Positions 19,000 to 32,013 of a stretch of 64,000 bases of DNA are shown here, in pieces (the first letter of the stretch is position 1; every line of letters starts with the position of its first letter). The stretch covers positions 63,574,052 to 63,638,051 of the forward strand of contig NC_072790.1 in assembly GCF_028583425.1 (NCBI RefSeq), read 5' to 3'. The position numbers were made by a program, and so were the translations under genes. Below the pieces are notes generated by a model, which was not told the origin of the DNA, did no database searches, and saw only the letters and a program-made list of their open reading frames with translations. Source of the stretch: Eublepharis macularius. Lineage: Eukaryota; Chordata; Lepidosauria; Squamata; Eublepharidae.

Positions 19000-19190
19000 C
19001 TGACATGATTGAAGACTCTGAGAGACCCAGCGTTAAATATCCATCAAGCCATTACGCTCATCGGATGACCTTGAGCCAAATCAATCTACTGTACAGGGCT
19101 GTTGTGAGGATCAGATGGATTAGGGAACCATGTATGTTGCCTTTAGCTGGTTAGTGGAATGTCAGGGTGAAAATGTGATACTGAAAACTC
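19000..19190 (+). mobile_element. Degenerate tRNA-derived SINE
   Basis: TGACCTTGAGCCAAATCAAT and GGGCTGTTGTGAGGATCAGA follow the order of the lizard SINE body, with many changes and a poor head. Confidence 0.55.
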
Positions 19191-20222
19191 ACTGTTAGGG
19201 CGTCATGTATGAAATCTCCATATTTAATCACTTTCAACTCTCAGCGTTTTTGTATTGTGGTTGTGTTAATAGTCACAACACAACACCAAGTTCATTGGAG
19301 AAATAAATTGCTTGCCATTAGCAATATTACAACTATTATCACCCACAACTTCTTCTCAATTACATTTCATATACAAATGCAAACTATATCTTGTTCTGTG
19401 GGGGGAAAGGAAGACAAAAATAATGCCAATAAAGACACTGACATTTGGAGAATCATTATGACCTTTAAACCTCCTGATAATAATGAAAATACTCAACTTC
19501 AGTTTTGATGTATGAACTTCAGAACTAGAATTTTCTAAATCCAATACCACTGCTAGAAACAAATCATTTTCACACAGGGAGATTTGGAAGTGGATTGAAT
19601 TTCCATAGAAAATCTCATAAACTGAAAGTATGACTCTATTCATGAATGGCTGTAACAAAAAAAACCCCATTCTGTTACAAAGAATATTTTTCTTTTTCAA
19701 TGAAAAGGAAAAGGGGGAAGAGAATGGTAGATAGAAAAGCAATTGGATAGGAGTTAAAAAACAAGTCCTAACAGAGACTGACAAACATTACTCAATAGAG
19801 AAATCAAACTCTGTATCTCTTTACATCCTCTGCTGAGAAGAATGGCTTGTATTTCCACTTACAAAATGCTACTTCCTCACCTCATGTCCCACTGTAACCC
19901 AAACCCGTGCTGCTCCTGGAGGACAGGGAATCCCAAGGAGCTGCATTTCAGGGGGCAATGTGGGCTGAAATGGGAAGTGATAAAATTGCACTCCACTGGC
20001 AGAAATCTTTTTGTCCACAGAAATGTTCCAGTGCAGCTGAACCATCATACGCTTGAAAAGCATTGTGCTTGGGTTTTTTGTTGTTGTGTTAATTTGCTTT
20101 CATGCTATGAATGTGCTTTCTTAATTTTTGTTTTCACTTTAAAAATGTTATTTATTACATTGTAGCCATTATTCATCATAATCATTTTCATTATTTCACT
20201 TTTGTTTCTATTGTTTTCACTA
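19191..20222. other. Anonymous AT-rich sequence
   Basis: A 142-codon minus frame (19356-19784) is present but low in complexity and resembles no known protein. No repeat recognised. Confidence 0.4.
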
Positions 20223-20445
20223 CGGTTGCCAGCTCCAGGTAGAGAAATTCCTGGAGATTTGGGGGTGGCGGCACCTGGAGAAGGCAGGGTTAGGGGAGGG
20301 AAGGCACCTCAGCAAGGTATAATGCCATAGACTTCACTCTCAAAAACAGCCATTTTCTCCAGGGTAACTGATCTCTATGTTCTGGAGATTAGTTTTAATT
20401 CCAAATCTCCAGCCACATCGGGAGGTTGGCAACTCTGCTTTTGCA
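20223..20445. mobile_element. MITE-like repeat with GGTTGCCA termini
   Basis: The left end, GGTTGCCAGCTCCAGGT, and the right end, GGGAGGTTGGCAACTCT, are inverted relatives. The interior includes CATTTTCTCCAGGGTAACTG and CCAAATCTCCAGCCAC. This matches the frequent squamate repeat that reads gttgccaacctcc. No ORF. Confidence 0.65.
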
Positions 20446-20587
20446 AGCTCTGTAGCACAAGTGGCAATTTTGCTCTGAATTCAACCCTAGATCACTTGTC
20501 AGCATCTATTTGGACTCGTAATGAGTCAATTTTGTTTTGTAAAGAGCACATTTTAAAATCAAATTTGCTTTCAAACTGAGCACTCAA

Positions 20588-20806
20588 ATGACTGGCTGTA
20601 TATTAAGAAAAGCTTTTTCACCGTCAGAGTAGTTCAAAGGTGGAATCAGCTGCCTAGGGAGGTGGTGAGCTCCCCTTCACTGGCAGTTTTCAAGAAGAGG
20701 CTGGACAAATATTTGTCAGAGATGCTTTAGGCTCATCCTGCATTGAGCAGGAGGTTGGACTAAAAGGTCTGTATGGCCCCTTCCAAATCTATGATTCTGT
20801 GACTGC
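20588..20806 (+). mobile_element. CR1 LINE 3' end
   Basis: Reads in order GGTGGAATCAGCTGCCTAGG, GGTGGTGAGCTCCCCTTCAC, TTCAAGAAGAGGCTGGACAA, GGATGAGCC-like segments and GGCCCCTTCCAAATCTATGA then TTCTGTGA. This is the well-known CR1 3' terminal sequence and octamer-type tail. 5'-truncated, as usual. Confidence 0.9.
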
Positions 20807-21116
20807 ATTAACTTGTTCACAACTGAAAATGAACAGTACTTTGAGTGATTTTGTTTGTATAGTGGGTGACATTTCAACATGGCAGCTGGCTGAGTAGTTA
20901 GCATATACAGGCTCATAATTTATGAGTTTATTTGGACTGTATACATCCTGGAATAATCATGATCATATCCAACTAAATTAAAATCAGCTACATTTTGAAT
21001 ATATGTGCTGTTTTTATACTTGAGCAGTCAGTAACATTCATCTTGACACAGAACCTACTGCACTGAACTACAAATTCCAGACGTTCAAGTATTTGCAATC
21101 CACTTTTAAACTCTGG

Positions 21117-21838
21117 ATTACAACTAGACATGGGCACGAATGAAAAAAAAACCCGAACACCCTGTTCGTCATTCGTTGCCATTCACGAACAATGAACAAC
21201 GCATATGGACGAACATGAACTCTTCCTGGACATGTTTGTTGTTCGTGGGGGCCAGAACCACCCCAACCCCCACCCCACATTGCCCCCCTCCCCTTGAACC
21301 CACTCACCTGGCCCTTTAAAGATCCCTTTAAACTACCAGCTGATAGTTTAAAGGGCCCTGTCCTGGCAAAAACAGCAGTGTCTGCTTGCAGCTACTTTGA
21401 GGGGTTACCAACTGACCTTCCCAATGTCCAATACCCACCAAATTTGCAGGGGATATAGTCCTCACTGTCCTCTGAAGTTTCAGAGAGATTGCACGCTGGG
21501 AAAGGCATGATCCATGGGTCTCCCCGTTGGCTGTCATTTTCACAGTGGCAAAAATGGGACTCTCTGCTGAAAGTACTTTGAAGGGTTAAAGCCAGAAGGA
21601 AAGACAGAAGGAGTTCAGACAGAGTTCAGTCCCTGCCTCCGGTTGCCAAGGGGATTGATTGCAGGTGCCAGACTGTCTGGCTTGACAAATGGCTGCTGAA
21701 GGCAATGAACGAGGCTTGCAACGACCACCTGTTCATTTAGGATGGGGCATCACAAACAGCTTGTTCACGAACAGCACATTGGGCGGTTCGTGGGTTTTTT
21801 CTGTTGTGATGCTGTTTGTGCCCACGTCTAATTACAAC
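21117..21838. mobile_element. Non-autonomous hAT element (21125-21830) with 8-bp target duplication
   Basis: ATTACAAC is repeated exactly at 21117-21124 and 21831-21838. Between them lies a 706-bp element with inverted ends TAGACATGGGCAC and GTGCCCACGTCTA (one mismatch). Eight-base duplications and TAGnnnTGGGCAC-type ends are hallmarks of hAT transposons. The interior carries GTTCGT/ACGAAC words near both ends that extend the inverted repeat. No transposase frame, so it must have been mobilised in trans. Confidence 0.9.
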
Positions 21839-23694
21839 ACACACAGAGATATTCGAGAGTCAGGCTGGCAATTGGACAAGGAAGGAATATGAGTGAGACA
21901 AACTACAGAGCTTCTTGCCCAACCCTTTCAAAATTAGGAAAGAGACAACAAAAGAAAGCACCATTTTGTCATTCTTTTTTAAAAAGTGAATTGGGTGGAT
22001 GGGAATGGATACAGGAATAGCCATGAGAGAGCAGTACGAGATCGTGAAATAATTTAAGTGTGTGATTGAGGGTACTGTTCTCAATTTGTGATTAAAATTC
22101 CTGCAGATTAATCTACATATTCCTTAGGGATAAGAGTGATGAGTGTTGCTTTGTTATTTTCTTGGGAGATATTCCTGTATCACAGTAATGGGCAGCAATA
22201 TAATTATATTTTCACAGACCATTAAATTATAGTCAGCTCAGTCTCCATTGACTGCTTCTACAAGGTAAAAACCAGGAATAAATGTTTTGCCACTTTCAAT
22301 AAAATGGATTCAAGTTCACTGAAAGCCATAGCTATGATGACACACTCTTCATAGCCAAAGCCATTTGTTCACAACCAAATCATTCGTTCACACAAGATTG
22401 CTTACCAAATGCAATCTCCATCCACATTTTGGTGAGACAAGAGAAGAATTAAATGATAATCCTCTTGAGGTTAATGGTTTCCGTGAGGAAAAAAACCCAG
22501 TGAGGAAAAGCTCTTTATGGGGCAGCTGCCTAAGGAGTAAATCAGTCATAATAAGTTTACTATAAGTATTGGTTTTAATCTTTATCCTTTATGTTTGTGA
22601 AATATCAGAAAGCTGCTTTATGATGTACTATTTATATAAATTGTTCACAGAGATTTCATACATTGATGTAAATCATGCAGGGAAAAGTAGGCACTTGACT
22701 TTTTCAAATGTGGACTACTTGAACTCTGCTAAATAGCTCAATTGGGAATGTAGCGAAGAATATCTCACAAGCCTTGGTGGGTCTGAATTACTTGACTTTG
22801 TTTGTGGATCGGCACTAATGCATTAGCAGTTTATCATTTAACTTTTTTTGTTTCTTTCAGCCACTTCCAGTGGACAGTTTTCAGTTTATATCTTTTTTCT
22901 TACCAATGCTAAGGAGTACATATGGAAATAGATTGGCACAGTGCCCAAAATTTGTAATGCAATAGTGTGTTGCTATAAAGAGGTATAATTATCTCATATA
23001 TTTTTTTGTAGATTTAGTGCAGCAAACTGTGCCAATTCCAAAAATAATTTTAAAGTTCTCCAGACTGGAAGGCAAGCAAAATGGAATAAGAGGCCAAACC
23101 TAACAAAAAAAAATAATGAAATGATAAAGAGGACTTCTGTAGGGCTACATTAATCCCTAGGGCTGCATTCAGCGAATCAAACAAACCCTAGTTTGTCATC
23201 TGAAAATGAATCTTGGAAATTCTTGGGCTAGCATGTTCCCTTTCCTCTTTGCATTTGGCTTCTGAAGACTTCTTGGTTTGTTTTTTTTAAAAACCCACAT
23301 GATATGCCAAAATCAGATGAAATGACAAGTTGTAATTTCTTTCTAGTTTACAAACTGGGATTGCAAATTTTGATGGACTGAAACAGCTATGAACAAAGCA
23401 TGCTTTGTTAGGTGAACCAAATGCAGCTGAGGTATGAGCCAATTTTTTAAAAGACTCGTCATGACTGCAGTACAGCTGAAAGCACAAAATGTCAGACACA
23501 CAGACAGAGAATTTATAACTGGACACACAACTTCAACTGAAGTTAATTCACACAGGCATCCTTGCAAACTGGCCTCTCATTCATATCATCCAGACTCCAA
23601 GGATACAGCACATGAACACCCACTACATACAGAGCTGTGGGTGGTCAATCATAATAATTTAATAATGACAAAAACTTAGGCATTGATCCAGTGA
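21839..23694. other. Anonymous AT-rich sequence
   Basis: No gene or repeat recognised. Small ORFs on both strands are short and lack homology cues. Confidence 0.4.
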
Positions 23695-23695
23695 C

Positions 23696-23734
23696 GTGCA
23701 AGTGGAAACAACCCTACTGTAGTTCCACTTGCAC
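23696..23734. repeat. Perfect 12-bp hairpin
   Basis: GTGCAAGTGGAA (23696-23707) is inverted at 23723-23734 around a 15-base loop. It may belong to a decayed fold-back element reaching about 23925, where CTTGTGCAAGGACC echoes the arm. Confidence 0.5.
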
Positions 23735-24159
23735 GAGATCTTCTGCAACATCTAGCATTTTCCTTCTTATAGTGCCCAGGAAGTGTTTGCACATCATGAA
23801 AAAGCAGACAATCAGCTTGGGATGTGCTGTTTCACTTAGCACAAGGGGCCGGCCGCATGTGTTGGATGTTTCGCAATTATGCTTGTGCAAGGACCCTAGC
23901 GCATATGAAAACTAGATCTAAACCTTAACATTTATATTGCACCAGGATGAAAGTAAGCCGGTATGAAAGTCCTTCAAATGAGACCTCCCATTATCTGCTT
24001 CAAGCCCCCCAAGAGAGATTGTACTGGTAAGAAATGTAAATTACTTTCATCCCTGCGTAGCACCTTGCAAAGGTTGAAAAGAATTACAGTATATGATGCA
24101 CTCATGGGGATATTAAAATGTTACAGTACTTTCTCATGATGACATTTAGTACACAAATT

Positions 24160-25075
24160 TTGTTTGTTTGTTTGTTTATAGTCTGCCTTTCTCACTGAGA
24201 CTCAAGGCAGATCACATAGTATGAGACTAGTACAATCAATATCATGTACATTTCAATACAGTATCAAGGACATTTCCATAAACAACGCCATAGGGTAAAT
24301 AGATACAAGTTTTAAAGACAGTATTAGCAAGAATCCAATACAGAGTAGAAAACATACTGAAGCAGAACATAATCCATTCTAGGACTAACATTAGACAACA
24401 TGGAGCAGAGGTGGTACACAGGAGTACATATTTAAAGCAACAGATAATATGTAAGGCAATATTGTGATGAAGTCTATGATCCCTAACTCATTAGTGAAGC
24501 ATATGAGACCCCATCCCTACAATACAGCCCTCCCATTTGAGTAAAAACTTTTTTGAATAATTCAGTTTTGCATCATTTATGAAAAACCAGGCGATTGGGG
24601 GCTGTTCTGACTTCCTCAGGCAGGTCATTCCACAGGATAGGGGCCACCACAGAGAAAACTTGTGTATGGGCTGCTGCTGACTTCACCCGTGAGCAGTCTG
24701 GCACCTGCAGGAGACCCCGTTCAGATGAGCAAAGCTCCTATGGAGGAACATAGGGAGGGGGGCGGTCCCGTAGGTATGCCGGACCAAAGCCATGAAGAAC
24801 TTTGTATGTAATAACTAATACCTTGAACTGAGCATGGTAACTGATGGGTAGCCAATGGAGTGACTGTAGGATGGGAGTGATGTTCGTGCTCCTGTTTGTT
24901 CCTGATAACAGTCGAGCTGCAACATTTTGCACGAATTGGAGCCTCATAGTTAACTTAGATGGGAGACCTATGTATAGAGCAATAGTCAAGCTTCGATAAC
25001 TAGCAAGCTCTGAAAACTGGGCATTTGGATTTCTTGTTCTCAAAAAGTATTCATTTAATATGTCCAAATGATTAA
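24160..25075 (-). pseudogene. L2/CR1-type LINE fragment: RT C-terminal region and 3' end
   Basis: Read on the minus strand, a 109-codon frame (25067-24738) encodes RLQFVQNVAARLLSGTNRS then ITPILQSLHWLPI and FKVLVITYKVLHG. This is the conserved C-terminal part of L2/CR1-clade ORF2. The 3' end runs to CTGCCTTGAGTCTCAGTGAG (minus strand) and a simple tail seen as GTTT repeats on the + strand at 24160-24178. The 5' part is missing. It shares its 3' end with the copy at 33180-34621. Confidence 0.85.
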
Positions 25076-25111
25076 GCTATGGCCATATATAAGGAGAAAG
25101 CGGAATCCCCC

Positions 25112-25175
25112 CCAATATATTTTTTTATTTACTTCATTTGTAATCTGCCATTCTCACTGAGATAACATACATCAA
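25112..25175 (-). mobile_element. L2-like LINE 3' terminus fragment
   Basis: TTACTTCATTTGTAATCTGCC then TTCTCACTGAGAT is the inverse of the 3' end seen at 34560-34621. Confidence 0.55.
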
Positions 25176-25985
25176 AAACAAAACTTTTACCTGGACATCA
25201 ACAAGTGGATACTCACATATATTTTGAAGAATGTAGCTTGGACAAAGACGTTCTCTTAAGGACAAGGCTCCTAGCAAATCTTAGTTTAAAGACATTTTTC
25301 AGTATCGAAACTATGATCATATTGGTATATGTATTTACTGGATATGCAAAAATACACAAGACGTATAAAAGAGGAGTGTTCCTAGAGAAAGGAACAATTA
25401 TTAAGTCCACTCTTTGATGTGTTTGTATTGTCAATGTCTAAAATTAGGTGAATGAACAATACATGTGAATGTCAGAATTGTAGACAAATTTTGTAAAACT
25501 GTAAAAAAATTTAGAGATGCATCACTAGATATTGAATGATACCATAAATGTGATTAACAGTACATGTATTTACAAATATTCACAAAATTTATCATCAGCA
25601 TTTACATGTGGATGTTGATATTCTCCAAATTTTCACTATCTAGTTTAATACAAACATCAATAACTGTTAGGTATTAGTAGCACATCAGAATAAGAATTAT
25701 TCTAGTAGAAAGTCACTTTGTGGTCACTAGAGGGCTGTACAGCTAAAACTGTCCTGTACAAACAGTTTTGCTGAACTTGTCCTATATGCTGCAGTCAGAT
25801 AGTTTCATCCCACAGCTACTTTGATAACATTCAGTTTTCAAAAACCAACTGCATCAAATGCTTAGAACCAATGTGACAACAATGTGACAACGTGAAAGTT
25901 GGAATATGTTAAGTACTATCCATTATTATAATTATAATCCACATTTCAAAGGTAATTTTGCAACTGTTTGCAGTAAGACAAAGCT
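25176..25985. other. Anonymous AT-rich sequence
   Basis: No gene or recognised repeat. Confidence 0.4.
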
Positions 25986-26345
25986 TACTCCACTTCCATG
26001 GGCAGGGGCAAACAAAAGAAGGGCTTGGGATCAAGAAGATCTCTAGTTTAACGCAAGATAATGTGGGAGAAGGTGGGACTTCAGGTATGTTGGTCCTAAG
26101 GCATAGAAAAGCAGTCCTTTGAACTATACCCAGAAACAAATAGGCCACTAGTGTCGAATCTGTCGACCTTACAGTAGAAGATTGATCTGTGTTCTGTATT
26201 CAATCTCCAACAATAGTCTGTCTGCAACATTTTGGATCCAGGGTCTGGGTCTAGACAGGCGGCAGGAAGAGAAATCTCAGGAAATTAGCTATGCTTTGAG
26301 CTAGCAGTTCAGAGAGATAAAAGAGAACACAGATGCAGGTGAGAT
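25986..26345 (-). mobile_element. Degenerate LINE fragment (L2/CR1-like), minus orientation
   Basis: + strand phrases such as GTTGGTCCTAAGGCATAGAA, CTATACCCAGAAACAAATAG and TCTGCAACATTTTGGATCCA follow the order of the antisense RT region seen at 24780-24960. Too diverged to translate. Confidence 0.45.
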
Positions 26346-29300
26346 CATGGGATCCAAGGGCTTCAAGGCCACAGACCAGGATGGGAAGCTCCCTACTGTC
26401 TTCCATCTAATTAGTGCAAAGAACTCTGGTTGGGATCAGTTGCTCTGATTGCACAAATGACTCAACTGCAGAGAGATGTGGTCGTATGTCGTAATAACAC
26501 CTCTGATTGATTGCGAGCAGTCTGGCATAAAGCAAGGATCTGCATTCTATTCTGCACACTGTTTGTAGTTTGTGGATACTTACATGCCGCTTACATGCCA
26601 TCTTAAATTTTTTGGACCTTGGACCTCTGGAGTTTTATTGGATTCCAGGTTAACTTGACAAAGAAACATCTGTACAGTACAGGATTTTTTAGGATAGTTA
26701 TGTGGTTTTATTATTTTCGTCTTTTTTGCACACTTTTCTGTAATTGTAATTTCTTGCACTTCTTAATAAATTCTATTAATTATACCTCTGAGATGCTATT
26801 TGGGTTTGGGGGCGTCAGTCTAAAACCAGTACCTTGGCCTAATTTGACTCCAACTACCAAGTAATTGTTTTTAAGGAACTCAACCTGCAGGCATCCCACC
26901 TTGCAATGAGTTTGTTTGCCCATTTACGACATTCATTTTGCACATTTTCATTCAGGCTTAAAAGGGTCTCTCTGCAGCTGTTACTATGTATGTGGTTCAT
27001 TTTTATCACACAACTACCTTAAGAACCTTGAGAACTGGCTAATAAAAAGGCATGTTTCATGTTGTCCTATTTCGCATTCCTTATCACCATTCTTTACACA
27101 CTTTCATGTAGCCATTGGGATGTATTGCACCCTGCTTATTGGTCATGTCTACCAACTGAAGATCTCAGAGCTCTGTCAGACTTACAAATTTGTCATACTT
27201 TGAGTTGTAATTAACTGAAGATGGTAGACATGGCTCTGAGCCAAGCAAACTCCCATCCACCACTTAAAATGGGTTGTTGTGAATCAACTAAATACATGCA
27301 TACTTGCTTATTTTGCATAAATCTCATCAAATTGCTTTTATCATTTTGAAACTGGTTGAAATTTTACAGAACGTGCAGTATGTTGGCAAGAAGCAATGGG
27401 GTGCAGTCTGTAACATTACTATAAATGTATGGATAGGGAAACATGATTGGAATGACAAGTAAAAACGATGGAAACTTAGCACAGGCACTCTTTATTGCAC
27501 TTGTCACTAGGAATTTTGTGGGAAAATATGTGGCACTGTGTCCTCATTTGGTTCCAGGAGCTGTCAAGAGGTTAAATGTGGCAGTAGAGGCTGGAAGCAG
27601 CCAGAATGGGCCACCAATGTGTAGATCAGAGGGTGGGAGACATGTAGATGGGTAGATGGAATATGCAAGAGAGAGGGTGGGGAATATGTAGATGAAAGAC
27701 ATGCACAGAAGGATGTGCACAGAAAGGGGGCGCTAGAGGCTTCAAATGGCAATGCAACAGGAAGGAAGGAAGTTATTAGCCACAGCAAATGAGGAGCCAG
27801 GAGTTTTCCAGGCAGCTTAGACACAGTAATGGAAGTGGCTTCAGAACCTTTGCAGGATGAGGTGGGAGTCTGGGAGAAGGGGACATGTTAATATCACCTG
27901 AGGCAAAGGGAAGGAATCTGGGATGACTCTGAGTTAAAAAGACCAAGGTCCGTACAGCCACACGAATTCTGCCCTGAAAGGGAGGGGTGGAGCTTGCAGC
28001 CTAATGAGAGAAGATCTATATACTGCCCCTAAGGACCCTCTTAAAATCTGCAGCCTGTAACCTGTCAGCATTGTACTTAGCAAGAACAAACCAATTAAAC
28101 AAATATTTGCTTTGACTTACCTGTCTAGATAGTATCATTATCCTAAGTAATCTTAGCTGAAATGAGTGCTTGTGCTATGGATTTCTGAAAACAGAATTCC
28201 TTGAGTTCCAAAAGATTAACAAATGATTGCTTCATAGCTAGTTACACAATTGATCTAAACTGTAGAAAAAAACTACTGCAGTTCTAACTCCTTTTTTGTT
28301 TGTTCCATAATGGCCGTTTGTTAAACGTGGGTCATTTGGGGCCCACACAAATAAAATTAATGAAAATAAATTGATGTTGGACAGCAGCAGTGTTTAGAGG
28401 CTCATATAAACGGTTTTGAATTGTGGCCATATGGATTGTGGGCATCATAAACAGCTGCAGTTTTACTGAAACAAACCAGTATTCGATTCATTCCACAGAA
28501 TTGCATTGCAAGAACTTCTGGAAGGATTTTTTTTTTGGTTTTGCATTTAACATGTCAGGCAAGGATTGATTTATGTGACTTCAATTAGACTGAGATTGCT
28601 AGCAACCTATGTATTACAGTTAGCAGGAATGAGGAGGCTCTTATTTCCAGAACACCATGCCAGTCTTTTGAAACTGTAATGAAATTAAAGCAGGCAAGCC
28701 CAATGTGACCTAGGCTTACCTTGAGGATACTGAGACAGCAGCCAGACTAGTCAAACCTGTCTGCTTTCCCATGCTTTTAGGATTCGTTTTGTAGTGTGCT
28801 GTGGAAGAACTTTAGCATCAAAGTGCAGCCTGAATTCACTGTTAACTTCACACTCTGCTAACAGCACCGGCAATTGCAAAGTGGTGCGTTTTGATCATAC
28901 CTTACTCTCTTTCACAGCCACAAATGTTGTAAGGTGTTTTCTTTAAAGCTCAATTTTATTATTAGAAATGCAAACAAATATAAGAATTGTCAAGAAACTG
29001 CGTTGAGGTTTAAAAGAATAATTCCAACCTGTTTGAGAGAGAACAGAAAGTGCCAGCTGCAACAAAACAAAGCAACAGGTGTGTGTGTGATTTTAAACTA
29101 AGGAAACTTATGCAGATGTAATTGATCAATCAAGTTAACAAAAATGTAATTAATTCACACTGTTAAAAAATCAATGACCGCCACTCATAGATTTTTACTA
29201 AGCCCAAGTGAAATTCTCCCAGTTTCTGCTGTATCCGCTTCGATAATCCACTGTCTCTATTATCTTGCTTCATGTTTCCCCTCCCCTACAACTGCAGTGA

Positions 29301-29465
29301 TTTTTATTATGGCTTCTGTACAACATTGTTGCGTTTTTACCAAATTCTGAGTTTTCCTCAGATCTACTGTTGGTTTCTGCAAAGCTGCCTTGGAACGAAT
29401 TAAAAGAAGTTTGGGGAACTTGTGGATGGGAAGGTGTGAATTTCTACACTTCTCCATTCACATCT
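26346..29465. other. Anonymous sequence
   Basis: About 3 kb without a convincing gene or full repeat. A purine-rich stretch lies at 27620-27780. Confidence 0.35.
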
Positions 29466-29481
29466 GGTTGCATTTCACCAT

Positions 29482-29599
29482 GTGCCTGCCATTCCCCCTT
29501 ACACACACTGCTAGTGGGCTTTTTGGTAAAACACTATAGTGATATCCTTACTACCAGCAAAAAAATCTACTGGAGGCAGGAGGGGGGAATGGCAGGCAC
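29482..29599. repeat. Fold-back with perfect 17-bp arms
   Basis: GTGCCTGCCATTCCCCC (29482-29498) is exactly inverted at 29583-29599. The 84-base spacer and outer purine runs suggest a small MITE remnant. Confidence 0.6.
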
Positions 29600-29754
29600 A
29601 AGGGGAAAGCACAAGGGGGGGGGAAACATGGAGAGGCTTTTTCGCTGCTGCAAATGTCAGTGCATTTCTAAGGGTAATGAGAGGAAAATAGGGAACTGCC
29701 ACCATGTGGAAGCAGCTTTAATAATCAAAGTCATATAGTCCTAGTAATAATAAT

Positions 29755-30000
29755 ACAATAATAACATTCGATTTATATACCATCCTTCAGGACAACTTAA
29801 TGCCCACTCAGAGCGGTTTACAAAGTATGCCATTATTATTCCCACAATAAAACACCCTGTGAGGTGGGTGGGGCTGAGAGAGCTCTGAGAGAGCTGTGAC
29901 TGACCCAAGGTCACCCAGCTGGCTTCGAGTGGAGGAGTGGGGAATCAAACCCAGCTCTCCAGATTAGAGTCCCACCCTCTTAACCACTACACCTGTAGAG
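29755..30000 (-). mobile_element. tRNA-derived lizard SINE, minus orientation
   Basis: + strand order: ATTTATATACCATCCTTCAG, CCCTGTGAGGTGGGTGGGGC, GACCCAAGGTCACCCAGCTG, GGGGAATCAAACCCAGCTCT and CTTAACCACTACACC. The last two segments are the inverted B box and head of the tRNA-like promoter, so this copy is nearly complete. Confidence 0.85.
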
Positions 30001-30590
30001 TCCCTGTAGTAGTGCCATGCTTTTGCTAATCATACTTCCATTTAGCCATATATCAAGCTAGAGATGCATTCAATGTCATCCAGCATTTATTTTATAAGAA
30101 AATTGTTTTCATTAATTTTCTACCTCAGCCAACCTAAAGTTTCTATCTTTACCATGTTGTTTGTAGTTGTGAAAGCAGATATAGAAATTTAACAGACTTT
30201 GAGAATCTCAACATTTTCACTTGATTAAAAAAAATAAATGTTTGAATTGTCAAAATCTCCTACAGGATGCTTATACTCATACGTATAAACAAACAACAAA
30301 AAGTCAGTGCTAAACCTCATAGTAAATAATTCATATGTGTCTAATCAGGCTCCTCTTAAATCCAAATTGAGCCTATTTCAAGCAAGCTGAAATAGAAGTG
30401 TTTATTTCCTTAAACAGTTCTTTATTAAACTCCACTGTTTCAACATGACAGTAATTTATTCTCTTACTATTTACTTTCTAGAGGCCATCTTTCTGTAATA
30501 CTTATGTTCACAAAGCCATTTCTAAACAGAAATAGGCAGTGAATGAGAGGGGCAGCCTCCATGTTACTATGCTACTATGACCAACCCAAC
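30001..30590. other. Anonymous AT-rich sequence
   Basis: Nothing recognised. Confidence 0.4.

Positions 30591-30593
<3 letters not shown>

Positions 30594-30652
<59 letters not shown>
30594..30652. repeat. (TAA)n microsatellite, about 19 units
   Basis: Uninterrupted trinucleotide run. It creates a spurious poly-Ile frame. Confidence 0.95.
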
Positions 30653-30653
<1 letters not shown>

Positions 30654-30754
30654 GAGAACTCCACTGAGCAACACTTCACCCCCAAATTATGCTCTCCCCA
30701 CATAAAGCACTTTGGAAAGATATGTCATATCAGTTTCTCATGAGGGAATACAGT

Positions 30755-30970
30755 ACACTGTAGCATAATAGTTAAGGTGATGGACTAGAACAGGAAGGCA
30801 AGAGTTCAAATTCCAATCTGCCATGACACTTACCGGGTAATCTGTCCCCTAGCACTGGTCTTAGATAAAGTGGAGGAAGAGAGACTAATGTATGCCAGCC
30901 TACACTATTTAGGGAAAAGGTAGGACAACAAATGCAACTGATAGATAAATATAGCTTGGAGGTGAATGAT
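30755..30970 (+). mobile_element. Degenerate tRNA-derived SINE
   Basis: Head AGCATAATAGTTAAGGTGAT then GGACTAG, B-box-like AGAGTTCAAATTCC, then a diverged body. Follows the order of better copies at 31793 and 51715. Confidence 0.6.
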
Positions 30971-31792
30971 GACATTTTAACTTTGTTTGCTGTTAGGATT
31001 TATTTGTGATTCGTACTTAAATATAAACAGCTCTTCTTTTTGATAGCTTCCAGCAGCTTTCTGGGATCTCACATTCAGGCACAGATCATGTTTGCTCCTC
31101 CTTAGCTTTGCGAACGCTACAGCAATAAGTGTTCCTAAGATGTTTAAATAAACAGATAAAAGGGGCTTATATTCTATAATAAATGGTAAATATTTAAAAT
31201 TAGAGATTACAAATCCATAATTGTATGGATTCACAGCTATGAAGCAATACTTACTATGTAACAAAGGACTATTTAAAGTATGGCTATGTCGATTTTAAAT
31301 TTTTTATTATTATTAAGGAATTTAATAAGCACATAGCTCATTTTATAGTTTAAACAATGAAATCTCTACATGAACAGAAGCTGGTAAATACAACTTGGGG
31401 TAGGATCAATCCATGGAAATCAAACACCTTGAAAAATACCAGCCACTTAGTTCAATATTTCTTAAACTGTATCCTTTTGAGACCAACAGACTCCAACTCA
31501 TGTGGTTATTAATATTTGTTCCAAACTTAAAGTTGATATTTTCTTCCTCTTGCAAACTTTTTTTGTTCTTTAATGTGCTGTTAAATAGTCATATCCCAAG
31601 AGGCTGAACTTCACAGAAGAAGGAAATAAATTATCTGCCTCTCCTTCCTAAATCTCAGTCATTTTATTAATCTATTGCAATGAAATACTTTGATTAAAGA
31701 AAATGGAAAGATGCAATTTGGCTGTATGAATTTCACTGACCCCAACCTGCGTACATCTACCTCTTTGACCAATATAATTATTTTGTTTGTAC
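30971..31792. other. Anonymous AT-rich sequence
   Basis: Nothing recognised. Confidence 0.4.
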
Positions 31793-32013
31793 ATCAGTTT
31801 GGTAGTTAGAACATTAGACCAGGATCTGGGAAACCCAGGTTTGAATTCCCACACTGCCATGGAAGCTTGCTGGGGTGACCTTGGGCCAGTCACACTCTCA
31901 ACCTAACCTATCTCACAGCGTTGTGAAAATAAAATGGAAGAGCAGAGGATGAGGTAAACTTCTTTGGGTCCCCAATGAGTAGAAAGGTAGTGTATGAAGT
32001 AAGTAAGTAAATA
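31793..32013 (+). mobile_element. tRNA-derived lizard SINE
   Basis: tRNA-like head GGTAGTTAGAACATTAGACC, B box CAGGTTTGAATTCCC, body TGACCTTGGGCCAGTCACAC, CTATCTCACAGCGTTGTGAA and tail TATGAAGTAAGTAAGTAAAT. Near full length. Confidence 0.88.

Noticed and set aside
19356..19784. 142-codon minus ORF
   Set aside because: Low complexity, Phe/Ser/Leu-rich in AT-rich DNA, no recognisable domain.
30543..30743. 66-codon ORF
   Set aside because: Its core is a poly-Ile run from the TAA microsatellite.
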